Part shown: piece by piece, positions 18,386 through 27,147 of the stretch | Position numbering within the stretch: position 1 is the first letter of the stretch | Layout: every line of letters starts with the position of its first letter | Origin: Acinetobacter sp. ANC 3832 | Lineage (GTDB): Bacteria; Pseudomonadota; Gammaproteobacteria; Pseudomonadales; Moraxellaceae | Reading direction: 5' to 3' | Length of the DNA stretch: 64,000 nt | Assembly (NCBI RefSeq): GCF_002135415.1 | Contig: NZ_NEGJ01000013.1 | Location: 22,004-86,003, forward strand | The notes under the pieces: model-generated | Told to the model about the DNA's origin: nothing | Databases searched by the model: none | Seen by the model: the letters and a program-made list of their open reading frames with translations, nothing else | Position numbers and translations under genes: made by a program

Positions 18386-19042
18386 ATGTCGATTCGTGAT
18401 GAACGTAAACAACAAAGTCGCCAAGCATTATTGGATGCTGCTTTACGTTTAAGTACGTCTGGTCGTTCTTTTTCCAGTATCAGCCTGCGTGAAATTGCAC
18501 GTGAGGTCGGTTTAGTACCCACTGCCTTCTATCGCCATTTTCAAGATATGGATGAATTAGGCAGAGAGTTGGTTGATCAAGTGGCTTTGCATCTTAAAAA
18601 TATTTTGCATCAATTGGGGCAAAGATATTTAAGCCACCCCAATACTTCAACCAAAACCAGTATCGATTTATTCTTTGCTTCAGTGGATCAAAACTCTGAA
18701 CCGTGGATTTTTATGATTGCAGAGCGTTGGGGTGGAGCTGAAGTTGTACGCCAAGCCATCTCTAGAGAAATAGAATATCTGAATGAAGACTTGGTGAATG
18801 ATTTAGAAAAGCTCGAAAGTGTGCAACATTTCCAAGATCAAAGTGATTTAAAAGTGCTGTCTAATATTTTAATTAATCTGTCTTTGACTTGGGCAATGTC
18901 TTGGATTAGCTTATTACGCCAACCGCCAAGTATTGAGCTCGAACTTGAAAAAATGGTTCTCAAAAACCAAACCGTAACTCAAGTTCAATTAATTTTTAGA
19001 GGAATTTCAAACTGGGAAAGACCTCAAACCGAAGCCAATTAA
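18386..19042 (+). CDS. desT: TetR-family regulator of the desaturase genes (DesT/FabR-like)
   Basis: This 218-residue protein has an N-terminal TetR helix-turn-helix (SISLREIAREVGLVPTAFYRHFQDMDELG, about 32-60) and a helical ligand domain. DesT and FabR sense the acyl-CoA or acyl-ACP pool and tune unsaturation. Divergent orientation to desC-desB with palindromic sites between them supports the same job here, including control of its own gene. Length fits. The ATG at 18386 follows TAGGTAACAG. Confidence 0.85.
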   Translation: MSIRDERKQQSRQALLDAALRLSTSGRSFSSISLREIAREVGLVPTAFYRHFQDMDELGRELVDQVALHLKNILHQLGQRYLSHPNTSTKTSIDLFFASVDQNSEPWIFMIAERWGGAEVVRQAISREIEYLNEDLVNDLEKLESVQHFQDQSDLKVLSNILINLSLTWAMSWISLLRQPPSIELELEKMVLKNQTVTQVQLIFRGISNWERPQTEAN

Positions 19043-19100
19043 AAATAAATATTTAGCCTAAATGATTCATAAACTCGTTATGTAAGAAGCCTAATCATAA

Positions 19101-19136
19101 GATTAAAAAAACCCGCAATTGCGGGGTTTTTTAATC
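19101..19136. terminator. Bidirectional terminator between desT and dsbA
   Basis: GATTAAAAAAACCCGCAA and TTGCGGGGTTTTTTAATC form a long near-perfect stem with A and T runs on both sides, serving both convergent genes. Confidence 0.93.
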
Positions 19137-19144
19137 ACAGCAGA

Positions 19145-19759
19145 TTATTTACCTGTACGTTCTTTATTAATTAGGTAATCAACCACTTGAGTCACTTTAC
19201 CATCTTCACCTTGCACTACATATTTACCATTCACGACAACAGCAGGAACGCCTGTTAATTGGTATTGTTGAGCCAATTTATTTGATTCTGCAACTTTCGC
19301 AGTAATGGCAAATGAATTATATAAGCTATTAAATTTCGCTTCAGGTACACCATACTTAGTAAAGAATTTTGCTTGAGATGCTTGGTCAAAAATTTGTTGA
19401 CCACTTTGCACAGCATGGAATAAAGGAATATGCGTTTTCTTACGTACGCCTAATGCTTCAGAAATATAATAGCCACGTGCATTTTGTTCCCACATTTTGT
19501 TCATTGCTGCTGGAGTACGAACAAAGCGAACATCACTTGGAATTTTCTTCAACCAAGTTTGCATATAAGGTTCTAATTTAAAGCAGTGTGGGCAGCCATA
19601 CCAAAAGAACTCACGTACTTCTATCTTGCCTGGTACTTCAACTTTCCCTGGGTTTTGAACAACGGTATAGTCTTTTCCTGCAACAAAATCTGCAGCCATT
19701 GCATGTGCTGAAAATGCCATAACCATTGCAGTCATGCCACCCAAAATAAATTTTTTCAT
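19145..19759 (-). CDS. dsbA: DsbA, periplasmic thiol:disulfide oxidoreductase
   Basis: This 204-residue protein makes disulfide bonds in exported proteins. It has a Sec signal peptide (MKKFILGGMTAMVMAFSAHAMA) and a thioredoxin fold with active site CPHC (FFWYGCPHCFKLEP, near residue 50) and the cis-proline loop GVPAVVVNG. The ATG at 19759 is preferred for its compact signal peptide, although the AGGA upstream is 11 bases away; an in-frame ATG eight codons earlier is possible. It is divergent from ubiG. Confidence 0.93.
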   Translation of the reverse strand: MKKFILGGMTAMVMAFSAHAMAADFVAGKDYTVVQNPGKVEVPGKIEVREFFWYGCPHCFKLEPYMQTWLKKIPSDVRFVRTPAAMNKMWEQNARGYYISEALGVRKKTHIPLFHAVQSGQQIFDQASQAKFFTKYGVPEAKFNSLYNSFAITAKVAESNKLAQQYQLTGVPAVVVNGKYVVQGEDGKVTQVVDYLINKERTGK

Positions 19760-19941
19760 TGCGTTTTTTGTCCTCTCAGTCATTTTGTATAGCTTATTCA
19801 CTAACTATAAAACAAATATGGGAAAATCGTTTTCCTTCTGTGAACTTTTTTACACGTTTTATCGCTTTTTTCAGAATTATGGTTACACTAACATAGCAAG
19901 ACTTAATTTTTGATTAAAACAAATGATTCAGAGGTGGCACC

Positions 19942-20655
19942 ATGTCGCAACTTAATGTTGACCCACAAGAAATTGCAAAATTCGAAGCACTTGCAGCCTT
20001 ATGGTGGGATCAGCACTCTGAATTTCGCCCACTTCATCAAATTAATCCATTGCGTTTAAACTGGATAGATGAACATTCGGGTGGCTTATCAGGTAAAAAA
20101 ATTCTAGATGTCGGCTGTGGTGGCGGTATTTTGTCTGAAAGTATGGCACGCCGTGGTGCAGACGTTTTAGGCATCGATATGGGTGCAGCGCCTTTAAATG
20201 TTGCTCGTTTACATGCAGAACAAGAAAATGTGAGCAATATTGAGTATCGTCAAATACCTGTAGAACAGCTTGCAGAAGAACAAGCGGGACAATACGACAT
20301 CGTGACCTGCATGGAAATGCTGGAACATGTACCAGATCCAGCTTCAATTATTCAAGCTTGCCAAAAATTAGTGAAACCAGGTGGTCAGGTCTTCTTCTCG
20401 ACCATTAACCGCAATCCTAAAGCCTATTTATTTGCGATTATTGGTGCAGAATATGTGCTTCGCTTATTAAAAAAAGGCACACATGATTATCATAAATTTA
20501 TTAAACCTTCTGAACTTGCACATGATATTCGCAGTGCAGGTCTAAAAATGAAAGATATGACTGGCTTACATTATAATCCACTGACTAAACATTACTGGCT
20601 TGCACCGAATGTTGATGTCAATTACATGGTTTATACCGTAAATGAAGGTGTGTAA
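19942..20655 (+). CDS. ubiG: UbiG, ubiquinone biosynthesis O-methyltransferase
   Basis: This 237-residue SAM-dependent enzyme performs both O-methylations of ubiquinone synthesis. The SAM site is visible as [16 protein letters not shown] (about 52-67), followed by VLGIDM and EMLEHVPDP. The N-terminal ALAALWWD and C-terminal [16 protein letters not shown] are typical of UbiG. AGAGGTGG lies 6-8 bases before the start. The stop overlaps the start of the next gene by one base, so the pair is translationally coupled. Confidence 0.96.
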   Translation: MSQLNVDPQEIAKFEALAALWWDQHSEFRPLHQINPLRLNWIDEHSGGLSGKKILDVGCGGGILSESMARRGADVLGIDMGAAPLNVARLHAEQENVSNIEYRQIPVEQLAEEQAGQYDIVTCMEMLEHVPDPASIIQACQKLVKPGGQVFFSTINRNPKAYLFAIIGAEYVLRLLKKGTHDYHKFIKPSELAHDIRSAGLKMKDMTGLHYNPLTKHYWLAPNVDVNYMVYTVNEGV

Positions 20656-21341
20656 TGAAAGCGGTATTGTTTGATCTTGATGGTACTTTAATTGATACAG
20701 CAGCCGATTTTATTCGCATTATTCAAGAGATGTGTCGTGAAGAAGGTCGTGCAATTGTGGATGCGGATTTAATTCGTACACAAGTATCAGAAGGTGCACG
20801 TGCAATGGTGAAACTGGTCTATCCTGAATTGGATGTTGAAGACCCTGTTTTCCTTGCACATCGTCAGCGTTTTTTAGATATCTATGGTGCTGATATTGCT
20901 GTAGATACAGATCTTTTTGCAGGCATGTATCCGCTACTTGAAGATTTAGAAGCGCATGCTATTCCATGGGGAATTGTCACCAATAAACCACGTTGGCTCA
21001 GTGAGTCTTTACTGAAAGCATTGAATTTGACTGAACGTTGTGCGGTTTTAGTATGCCCAGAAGATGTCAGTAAAACCAAGCCTGACCCTGAACCAATGTA
21101 TCTCGCAGCAAAGCAGATTCACATTCAGCCTGAACAATGCATCTATGTCGGTGATCATCCCCGAGATATCGATGCAGGTCGTTATGCCAATATGTATAGC
21201 ATCCTTGCAGCTTACGGTTATTTACCATTGCAACACAAAGATGACTTAAACGCATGGCAAGCAGACTGTATAGTAAACAATGTCGTTGAATTACATCAGG
21301 TCATTAATAAATTGGTTCATATTCAACAAGCCACCATTTGA
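20655..21341 (+). CDS. mupP: HAD phosphatase, probable MupP (MurNAc-6-phosphate phosphatase)
   Basis: This 228-residue haloacid dehalogenase-type phosphatase has the nucleophile motif LFDLDGTLID (Asp7, Asp9), motif II VTNKP, a Lys in TKPDPEP and motif IV YVGDHPRDIDAG. By similarity alone it would be called phosphoglycolate phosphatase (gph). Its place between ubiG and a YciK-type SDR is that of Pseudomonas mupP, which dephosphorylates N-acetylmuramic acid 6-phosphate in cell-wall recycling. ampD in the same window belongs to that pathway. Substrate is inferred from synteny. Confidence 0.82.
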   Translation: MKAVLFDLDGTLIDTAADFIRIIQEMCREEGRAIVDADLIRTQVSEGARAMVKLVYPELDVEDPVFLAHRQRFLDIYGADIAVDTDLFAGMYPLLEDLEAHAIPWGIVTNKPRWLSESLLKALNLTERCAVLVCPEDVSKTKPDPEPMYLAAKQIHIQPEQCIYVGDHPRDIDAGRYANMYSILAAYGYLPLQHKDDLNAWQADCIVNNVVELHQVINKLVHIQQATI

Positions 21342-21384
21342 AGATAGATTATTTAAAAATCATAACAATTATAGGAGGTCTTCC

Positions 21385-22131
21385 ATGAAATATTCAGAAT
21401 ATCAACCTCGTCCAGATTTACTTAAAGATAAAATTATCTTAATCACAGGTGCAGGTGATGGCATTGGTCGAGCAGCTGCTCTAAGTTATGCACTGCATGG
21501 TGCAACGGTCGTATTGCATGGTCGTACTTTAAATAAACTTGAAGTCATTTATGATGAAATTGAGGGACTTGGCGCACCTCAACCTGCCATTTTGCCTTTA
21601 CAGCTTTCAACAGCAACTTCACACGATTATGAATTGTTAGTCGATACCCTAGAACAGCAATTTGGACGTTTAGATGGCATTCTGCATAATGCTGGCATTT
21701 TAGGTGAACGTGTAGAACTTGCTCACTATCCTGAAGATGTTTGGGATGATGTGATGGCCGTTAATTTACGTGCTCCTTTTGTTTTAACGCAGGAATTACT
21801 GCCTTTATTGCAAAAATCAGACAACGCCTCTGTGGTTTTTGCAAGTTCTGGCGTAGGACGTGAAGCGCGTGCTTTATGGGGTGCTTATTCTGTGTCTAAA
21901 ATTGCCATTGAAGCAGTAAGCAGTATTTTTGCCAAAGAAAATACTTATCCTAATATTCGCTATAACTGTATTAATCCGGGTGCTACACGTACGGCAATGC
22001 GTGCTAAAGCCTACCCAGAAGAAGATCCAAAAGTTTTGCCAACACCTGAAGCCATCATGCCTGCTTACCTCTATTTAATGGGTGAAGACAGTATCCATAT
22101 GAATGGTCAAAGTATTGATGCACAAGATTAA
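21385..22131 (+). CDS. Short-chain dehydrogenase/reductase of the YciK family
   Basis: This 248-residue NAD(P)-dependent oxidoreductase shows the Rossmann glycine motif TGAGDGIGRAAA (about 22-33), the HNAG motif, and the catalytic YSVSK (Tyr-x3-Lys). The ATG at 21385 has AGGAGG 7 bases upstream, which is decisive over a longer frame overlapping mupP. The gene follows mupP after 43 bases and ends the ubiG-mupP-SDR unit before a terminator. The substrate of YciK proteins is not established. Confidence 0.88.
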   Translation: MKYSEYQPRPDLLKDKIILITGAGDGIGRAAALSYALHGATVVLHGRTLNKLEVIYDEIEGLGAPQPAILPLQLSTATSHDYELLVDTLEQQFGRLDGILHNAGILGERVELAHYPEDVWDDVMAVNLRAPFVLTQELLPLLQKSDNASVVFASSGVGREARALWGAYSVSKIAIEAVSSIFAKENTYPNIRYNCINPGATRTAMRAKAYPEEDPKVLPTPEAIMPAYLYLMGEDSIHMNGQSIDAQD

Positions 22132-22148
22132 GTTTATGTAGTCAGAAT

Positions 22149-22174
22149 TAGGGAGCCAATGTGCTCCCTTTTCT
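22149..22174 (+). terminator. Terminator after the ubiG-mupP-SDR operon
   Basis: AGGGAGC and GCTCCCT form a stem with a 6-base loop followed by TTTTCT. Confidence 0.8.
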
Positions 22175-22320
22175 ATGTCGATGCTTTTGTATTAACAACT
22201 TAAAATGATTTGAATATCAATGAAAATCTCTATTTTCAGCTTATTTCTGAATTTCTAATTGTTTTTAATTCACATTTACTCATACTTAGACTTTTCGTTA
22301 TTTCGCAATTTGAGCTTTCT

Positions 22321-22740
22321 ATGTCTGACTTTAATAATATCTCCGTGATCACAAATGATGATGCAAGCGTTTCTCTGCTGATTGACGGACAACCTATTTC
22401 AGAAAAATATGGGATGAAGTTTGAAGCAACAATTGTTGATGAGTTAAAAGCATTGGAAGACAGCAAAAGTCTTAAATTATTCGATCAATTTATCTTTTCT
22501 CATACAGATTTGAATTTTGGGCATTCATATAGTTATGTCACCTGTATTATCAGAACTGAAACTCACTATCAAGTTGCAAATAATTTTGTCTACACCATTA
22601 CAGCAGAAGGTCAACAACCTTTTGAACATGTGGTGAGTAAACAAGGCGAACCTATGACGGCGGATGATGTTCGTGAATTTATCCAAACGCATATTCAAAA
22701 ATCATTGAATGACTATACTGACCTTAAATATGCTTATTGA
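22321..22740 (+). CDS. Hypothetical 139-residue protein
   Basis: I do not recognise the family. The protein (MSDFNNISVITNDDASVSLL...) is acidic and soluble-looking, without signal peptide or membrane helix, and has mixed alpha/beta character. The ATG at 22321 is chosen because upstream in-frame sequence is AT-rich and reads as non-protein; GAG lies 8-10 bases before it. It stands alone after the terminator of the ubiG operon. Confidence 0.65.
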   Translation: MSDFNNISVITNDDASVSLLIDGQPISEKYGMKFEATIVDELKALEDSKSLKLFDQFIFSHTDLNFGHSYSYVTCIIRTETHYQVANNFVYTITAEGQQPFEHVVSKQGEPMTADDVREFIQTHIQKSLNDYTDLKYAY

Positions 22741-22914
22741 TTGAATTTAAAAGCTTTATAAATATCCAAAAGGCATTTCACGTCTTTTGGATCATCTTGA
22801 ATATCATAAATCGTATTTTTAAATCAAAATAACAATATTATTCGTTTTTACAAGTTAAAAGTGATCGACTAAGCTCCTCCTCACTAAGATCTAATTTGAG
22901 TTGAGGATGTAAAC

Positions 22915-23070
22915 ATGACCGATCAAAAATATAAATTAGAAATGATCCGTTCAATTGAAAATTTACAACTATCTGAAACATGGATCCATGTTTTAGATGA
23001 TGCAGAGCACGCTTTAGACGTTATTAAAGCAATTGATATTTTGAAGGATTTTGCAGAACAGTGGAGTTAA
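22915..23070 (+). CDS. 51-residue conserved-looking small protein
   Basis: This short gene has a good ribosome binding site (GAGGA, 7-8 bases before ATG). The product MTDQKYKLEMIRSIENLQ... is predicted helical, acidic and rich in Leu/Ile at regular spacing, ending in FAEQWS. It has no signal peptide. Codon use resembles the neighbours. It precedes the RcnB-like cluster on the same strand but is 288 bp from it. Function unknown. Confidence 0.6.
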   Translation: MTDQKYKLEMIRSIENLQLSETWIHVLDDAEHALDVIKAIDILKDFAEQWS

Positions 23071-23358
23071 AATCCGACTGAACAGCAATGTTTTTATGCG
23101 TATATGCAGATCTTCCGTACACAAACAGCTTAAAATTATATTTTTTTACAATTTTATTTGAACTGCATCACAAATCAATAAATTCTCTGAACGCCTTTTA
23201 AACAGATGCTTTCGACTTTTATCTTTTAACTTGATCTGAAATATGTTCTTATTATCTCTGCATTTTTAAATGAATTAGTGCCATTTCTTCACAGTTTCTC
23301 TGCAATTTCGCAGTACATTAGGCACGTGAAAAACAAAAGATATCAACGAGGACTCAAC

Positions 23359-23742
23359 ATGAAAAAGATTTTGACTGCTTTAGCATTATCTTTCAGTGCT
23401 TTGATGGTGAGCAGCATAGCGAATGCTGGTCCTCAAAATGACGATCGCGGTTATGATCGCCCTCATGATAAAAAAGGATATCGTAACTTCAAACAAGAGG
23501 ATGACGATATTCAAGAACAACGTCGTGAACGTGAAGAACGTGGTGTGCGCCGCCTACAACAACATCGCTGGCAGCCTGGCTATGTCATGCCTCAGCATTA
23601 TCGTGGTGATGGCTATAAGGTCGATTACCGAGAAAGTAACTTGCCGAAGCCTTCTCGAAATCAGCAATGGTATAAGATTAATAACGATTTTATTTTAGTG
23701 GATTCTGACAGCAATAATATTGTGAGAATACAAGGTATGTAA
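23359..23742 (+). CDS. RcnB-like periplasmic protein 1
   Basis: This 127-residue protein has a Sec signal peptide (MKKILTALALSFSALMVSSIANA), a charged Asp/Arg/Glu-rich middle (about 25-75) and a C-terminal domain with the pattern W-x2-G...Y-x-V-x-YR...LPKP...QQWYKINNDFILVD, resembling the RcnB/YohN family of periplasmic proteins (E. coli RcnB affects nickel and cobalt homeostasis). No rcnA or rcnR is nearby, so a metal role is only inferred. The ATG at 23359 follows ACGAGGACTCAAC. It is the first of four tandem paralogues. Confidence 0.72.
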   Translation: MKKILTALALSFSALMVSSIANAGPQNDDRGYDRPHDKKGYRNFKQEDDDIQEQRREREERGVRRLQQHRWQPGYVMPQHYRGDGYKVDYRESNLPKPSRNQQWYKINNDFILVDSDSNNIVRIQGM

Positions 23743-23756
23743 GACCGATTGAATAC

Positions 23757-23787
23757 AAAAAGCTCAAACATTGTTTGGGCTTTTTTA
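23757..23787 (+). terminator. Terminator after RcnB-like 1
   Basis: AAAAAGCTCAAACA and TGTTTGGGCTTTTTT pair with one mismatch, followed by a T run. Confidence 0.88.
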
Positions 23788-23964
23788 TGCCTAAAATCTT
23801 TGTCGTGCCTCTATCAATAGATCATCACTTACATCCTGCATTATTTATGGATAAACTCTCAAACAAGTACACATTTAAACTATTTATCTCCATTTTTAAT
23901 CTTAGATTTTCAACTAATTTATAGCTATCGCAAGACAAATTGAATCACGCTAAGGTGAATTGAA

Positions 23965-24267
23965 ATGAAAAAGATTTTAACAGTCATCACATTATCTATT
24001 AGTGCTTTGGTCACCACATCAGCAATGGCAGATTGGAATCAAAATCAAGCACACCGTGCGCAAGTACAACATCAAATTGCACAACAAGAATGGCGCGAAG
24101 GAGCGCGTTTCTCTGATCGTTACAAGGCATCGAACTATCATGTCAAAGATTATCGAAGCTATAAGAACCTACATAAACCAGCCCGATATGAACGTTGGTA
24201 TAAAGTGGATGGCAGATATGTCTTAGTGAATGAGCGTAATCATCACATTGTTCATATTGTCCGATAA
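23965..24267 (+). CDS. RcnB-like periplasmic protein 2
   Basis: This 100-residue protein is the shortest of the four paralogues. It has a signal peptide (MKKILTVITLSISALVTTSAMA), a short Gln/His-rich linker and the shared C-terminal domain (W-REG...YHVKDYR...KPARYERWYKVDGRYVLVNERN). AAGGTGA lies 7 bases before the ATG, as in copies 3 and 4. It differs from copies 1, 3 and 4 in lacking the NQQW motif (ERW instead). It has its own terminator. Confidence 0.72.
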   Translation: MKKILTVITLSISALVTTSAMADWNQNQAHRAQVQHQIAQQEWREGARFSDRYKASNYHVKDYRSYKNLHKPARYERWYKVDGRYVLVNERNHHIVHIVR

Positions 24268-24383
24268 AATATTCAAAATAGATCAATACTTGATATGGTT
24301 TAAGAGACATATTGCATCAAGTTTTCGCTGAGTTTTTTATGCGTATGATTTAAGCCCTGCCTCCATATAATCTCACTATTTTT

Positions 24384-24416
24384 AAATGCCCAAACTGCGA
24401 AGTCTGGGCATTTTTT
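24384..24416 (+). terminator. Terminator after RcnB-like 2
   Basis: AAATGCCCAAACT and AGTCTGGGCATTT pair around GCGA, followed by a T run. It lies 117 bases past the stop. Confidence 0.88.
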
Positions 24417-24571
24417 AATTCATATGTAAAGTTTTCGGTTAATTTCAATACGACTCTTCATGAAGTCTTCATACATTTCACAATTCAACTAAATCTCCCT
24501 CACTGTTTATCTCAAATGATTGGTTAACTTAGTCTCATCAAAGGATATAAGTTAAATTTAAGGTGAAGCAG

Positions 24572-24952
24572 ATGAATAAAGTTTTAACGACAATCGCACT
24601 CTCTTTAAGCGCAATGATTGCAACAACAGCTATGGCTGGTTCGCAAGACCTACAAGATCGACGCTATTACCCACAGCAAAATCATTATGATAATCGCTAT
24701 GATCATAATGACCGTTATAACCATGGCAATAAATATGACCGTTACGACCGCTACAACAAAGTGAATCCGAGCCGTGAATGGCTTTCAGGTCAATATTTAC
24801 CCAATCAATTCCAGTCATCACGTTATGCTGTGAATTATCAAAATTTCAGACATTTACCTAAACCTGGTCGTAATCAACAATGGTTAAAAATTAATGGTGA
24901 TTATGTATTAGTGAATGAACGTAATAACCGTATTATTCGTATTGTTGGCTAA
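24572..24952 (+). CDS. RcnB-like periplasmic protein 3
   Basis: This 126-residue paralogue has a signal peptide (MNKVLTTIALSLSAMIATTAMA), then a repetitive Tyr/Asp/Asn/His/Arg-rich segment (about 30-65; recurring units such as YDNRYDHNDRY and YDRYDRY) and the shared C-terminal domain (WLSGQYLP...LPKPGRNQQWLKINGDYVLVN). The ATG at 24572 is chosen over the in-frame GTG at 24563, because that GTG forms part of the AGGTGA ribosome binding site. Confidence 0.72.
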   Translation: MNKVLTTIALSLSAMIATTAMAGSQDLQDRRYYPQQNHYDNRYDHNDRYNHGNKYDRYDRYNKVNPSREWLSGQYLPNQFQSSRYAVNYQNFRHLPKPGRNQQWLKINGDYVLVNERNNRIIRIVG

Positions 24953-25037
24953 GGCTGAGCAAATATTGAATTGGAATACAATTAAATATACTCCAAGTCT
25001 TATAAACATGAGGCTTGAGACAAGAAGCCTGACATTG

Positions 25038-25063
25038 AAACCCAGACATTGTTTGGGTTTTTT
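25038..25063 (+). terminator. Terminator after RcnB-like 3
   Basis: AAACCCAGACA and TGTTTGGGTTT pair with one G-T type mismatch, followed by a T run. Its stem sequence closely resembles that of the terminator after copy 1. Confidence 0.85.
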
Positions 25064-25207
25064 ATTTTCAGGAAAGATAGCTTCTTAATCTATTCATGAT
25101 TCAAAGATAAATGACACAATTCACATATTTTAAATTCATGATCTCTCTATCTTTTAGGCTTAAATTAAAAATATCAAAACACAACATTCAAATTTAAGGT
25201 GAATACA

Positions 25208-25573
25208 ATGAAAAAAATACTATCTGCAATCGCAATTTCTATCAGTACAATCATCGCGGCTTCGAGTGCTTTTGCTGCACCTGAACATATGGATAATCAT
25301 CAACAATCAGCTCAAAAAAATCAAAATCAAGCACATCAAAATCAGCAGCACATGCAAAGCCATAGCAATGCTCAAAAAACTCAAGCAAAACAAAACTGGA
25401 AAGTGGGTAATCAATATCCAAACCAATACCGTAGCTCAGGCTATAAAGTAGATTACCGCCAACACAAAAAATTGGCTAAACCTGCACATAATCAACAATG
25501 GTATAAAGTAAATAATCACTACATTTTAGAAAATACAGTCAACCACGCTATTTTGAAAATTATTGCAGGCTAA
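25208..25573 (+). CDS. RcnB-like periplasmic protein 4
   Basis: This 121-residue paralogue has a signal peptide (MKKILSAIAISISTIIAASSAFA), a Gln/His/Asn-rich linker (about 25-65) and the shared C-terminal domain (WKVGNQYPNQY...YKVDYR...KPAHNQQWYKVNNHYILEN). TTTAAGGTGAA before the start matches copy 3. The ATG at 25208 is preferred over the in-frame GTG at 25199 inside that site. The His-rich linker could bind metal, which is inference. Confidence 0.72.
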   Translation: MKKILSAIAISISTIIAASSAFAAPEHMDNHQQSAQKNQNQAHQNQQHMQSHSNAQKTQAKQNWKVGNQYPNQYRSSGYKVDYRQHKKLAKPAHNQQWYKVNNHYILENTVNHAILKIIAG

Positions 25574-25680
25574 GCCCTTCTGGTTTGCTTTCTTCAATAA
25601 GACATCTTGCATCAATAGTCACAAGTTTTTATTTTTCTCCTCTAAGGCAAAATAAAGTGGCTGAATGCAAAAAGTCGATA

Positions 25681-25717
25681 AAAACACTCAAACTGAATAA
25701 GTTTGAGTGTTTTTTTA
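25681..25717 (+). terminator. Terminator after RcnB-like 4
   Basis: AAAACACTCAAACT and AGTTTGAGTGTTTT form a perfect stem followed by a T run. Confidence 0.92.
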
Positions 25718-25797
25718 TACCTAGTATTCCATAACGCTTTTTTTGTTTAGAATCGAAAGTATCAACATGTTTTTTGCTTGGGTAGAAAGGTATGCAA

Positions 25798-27147
25798 ATG
25801 GATTCATTAGAAACAACTCAAAGCACAACACAGCAATATGTGCATTGGTTTCGCCATTCTGCACCTTATATCAATGCACACCGTGGTAAAACCTTTGTAC
25901 TCATGTTTGGTGGTGAAGCCGTTCAACATGAGAATTTCCATCATATTATTCATGACATTGCCCTGCTTCATTCCTTGGGTATTCGTCTGATCTTGGTTCA
26001 TGGTGCACGTCCACAAATCAATGCAAATTTAAAAGAAAAACATATTCAAAGCCCGATTCATATTAACCGTCGTATCACAACACGTGAGTCTTTGCCTTGT
26101 GTGATGAATGCTGTTGGCTCCATTCGTTTGCAAATTGAAGCTTTATTGTCTATGGGCCTTGCCAACTCACCCATGTTTGGCGCACGAATTGATGTAGTAT
26201 CAGGTAATTTTGTCACGGCAAAACCTTATGGTATTCGGGATGGTGTCGATTTTCAGCTAACAGGTGAAGTACGTACAATTGATACTGAAGCCATTCAACG
26301 TCATTTAGACAATCATAATATTGTAGTACTTGGTCCGACGGGCTATTCCACTACTGGCGAAGTTTTTAATTTATTAGCAGAAGATGTTGCTACGAAAACT
26401 GCGATTCACATCAAAGCAGATAAACTGATTTTTCTCGGCAATCAACAAGGGCTTTTGGATGAGCATGGACATTTACTGCGTGAAATTACTCCACATCAAT
26501 TAGATCGTCATATTGCTAAATACCAAGATTCAAATTTTGAAATCGCACTACATTTGCAGAATGCCAAAGAAGCATCCTTGAAAGGTGTGAATCGAGTACA
26601 TCTACTGTCTTATGCTTATGATGGCGCATTAATCGAAGAGCTTTTCACTCGAGATGGTCATGGCACAATGATTACCGATGCGCATTATGAAGAAGTGCGT
26701 ATGGCAAATATCGGGGATGTCGGTGGTTTGATTAATCTACTTCGCCCACTCGAAGATGAAGGTATTTTGGTTTACCGTTCTCGTGAGCGTTTAGAAAATG
26801 AAATTGGGAAATTTGCAGTGATTGAACGTGATGGTACAATTCTAGCCTGCGCTGCGTTATATCCACTTCCACATATCGACAACGAACTAAAATCGGCAGA
26901 AATTGCCTGTGTTGCAGTACATCCAAGCTACCGTAAGTCGAATCGTGGTAGCCAAATTCTGCACTTTTTAGAAGAAAAAGCCCAACAGATGGGGATTCAA
27001 CAACTTTTCGTTCTGACAACACGAACGGCGCATTGGTTCTTAGAACATGGCTTCGCTACAGCAAGTGTAGATGATCTACCCGAAGCACGTCAGGCACTCT
27101 ATAACTATCAACGTAATTCTTTAGTCTTTAAGAAACTAATCAGCTAA
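25798..27147 (+). CDS. argA: ArgA, N-acetylglutamate synthase
   Basis: This 449-residue enzyme makes N-acetylglutamate from glutamate and acetyl-CoA, the first step of arginine synthesis. The N-terminal amino-acid-kinase fold (about 1-290; FVLMFGGEAVQ, LVHGARPQIN, VLGPTGYS) is the arginine-binding regulatory part. The C-terminal GNAT domain (about 305-445; EIACVAVHPSYRKSNRGSQIL, LTTRTAHWFLEHGF) is catalytic. The ATG at 25798 has AAAGG 7 bases upstream; an ATG two codons earlier is too close to it. It is transcribed alone. Confidence 0.95.
   Translation: MDSLETTQSTTQQYVHWFRHSAPYINAHRGKTFVLMFGGEAVQHENFHHIIHDIALLHSLGIRLILVHGARPQINANLKEKHIQSPIHINRRITTRESLPCVMNAVGSIRLQIEALLSMGLANSPMFGARIDVVSGNFVTAKPYGIRDGVDFQLTGEVRTIDTEAIQRHLDNHNIVVLGPTGYSTTGEVFNLLAEDVATKTAIHIKADKLIFLGNQQGLLDEHGHLLREITPHQLDRHIAKYQDSNFEIALHLQNAKEASLKGVNRVHLLSYAYDGALIEELFTRDGHGTMITDAHYEEVRMANIGDVGGLINLLRPLEDEGILVYRSRERLENEIGKFAVIERDGTILACAALYPLPHIDNELKSAEIACVAVHPSYRKSNRGSQILHFLEEKAQQMGIQQLFVLTTRTAHWFLEHGFATASVDDLPEARQALYNYQRNSLVFKKLIS

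Noticed and set aside
19821..19835. Short inverted repeat GGAAAA/TTTTCC between dsbA and ubiG
   Set aside because: Arms of six A/T-rich bases arise easily by chance in this composition.
24660..24770. Repetitive Tyr/Asp/His segment considered as a DNA tandem repeat or CRISPR-like array
   Set aside because: The repeats are irregular, short and in frame inside RcnB-like gene 3; there are no spacers.
22915..25717. Cluster of small genes considered as a toxin-antitoxin or phage-defence island
   Set aside because: Four members are clearly secreted RcnB-like paralogues with terminators; no nuclease, toxin fold or mobile element is seen.
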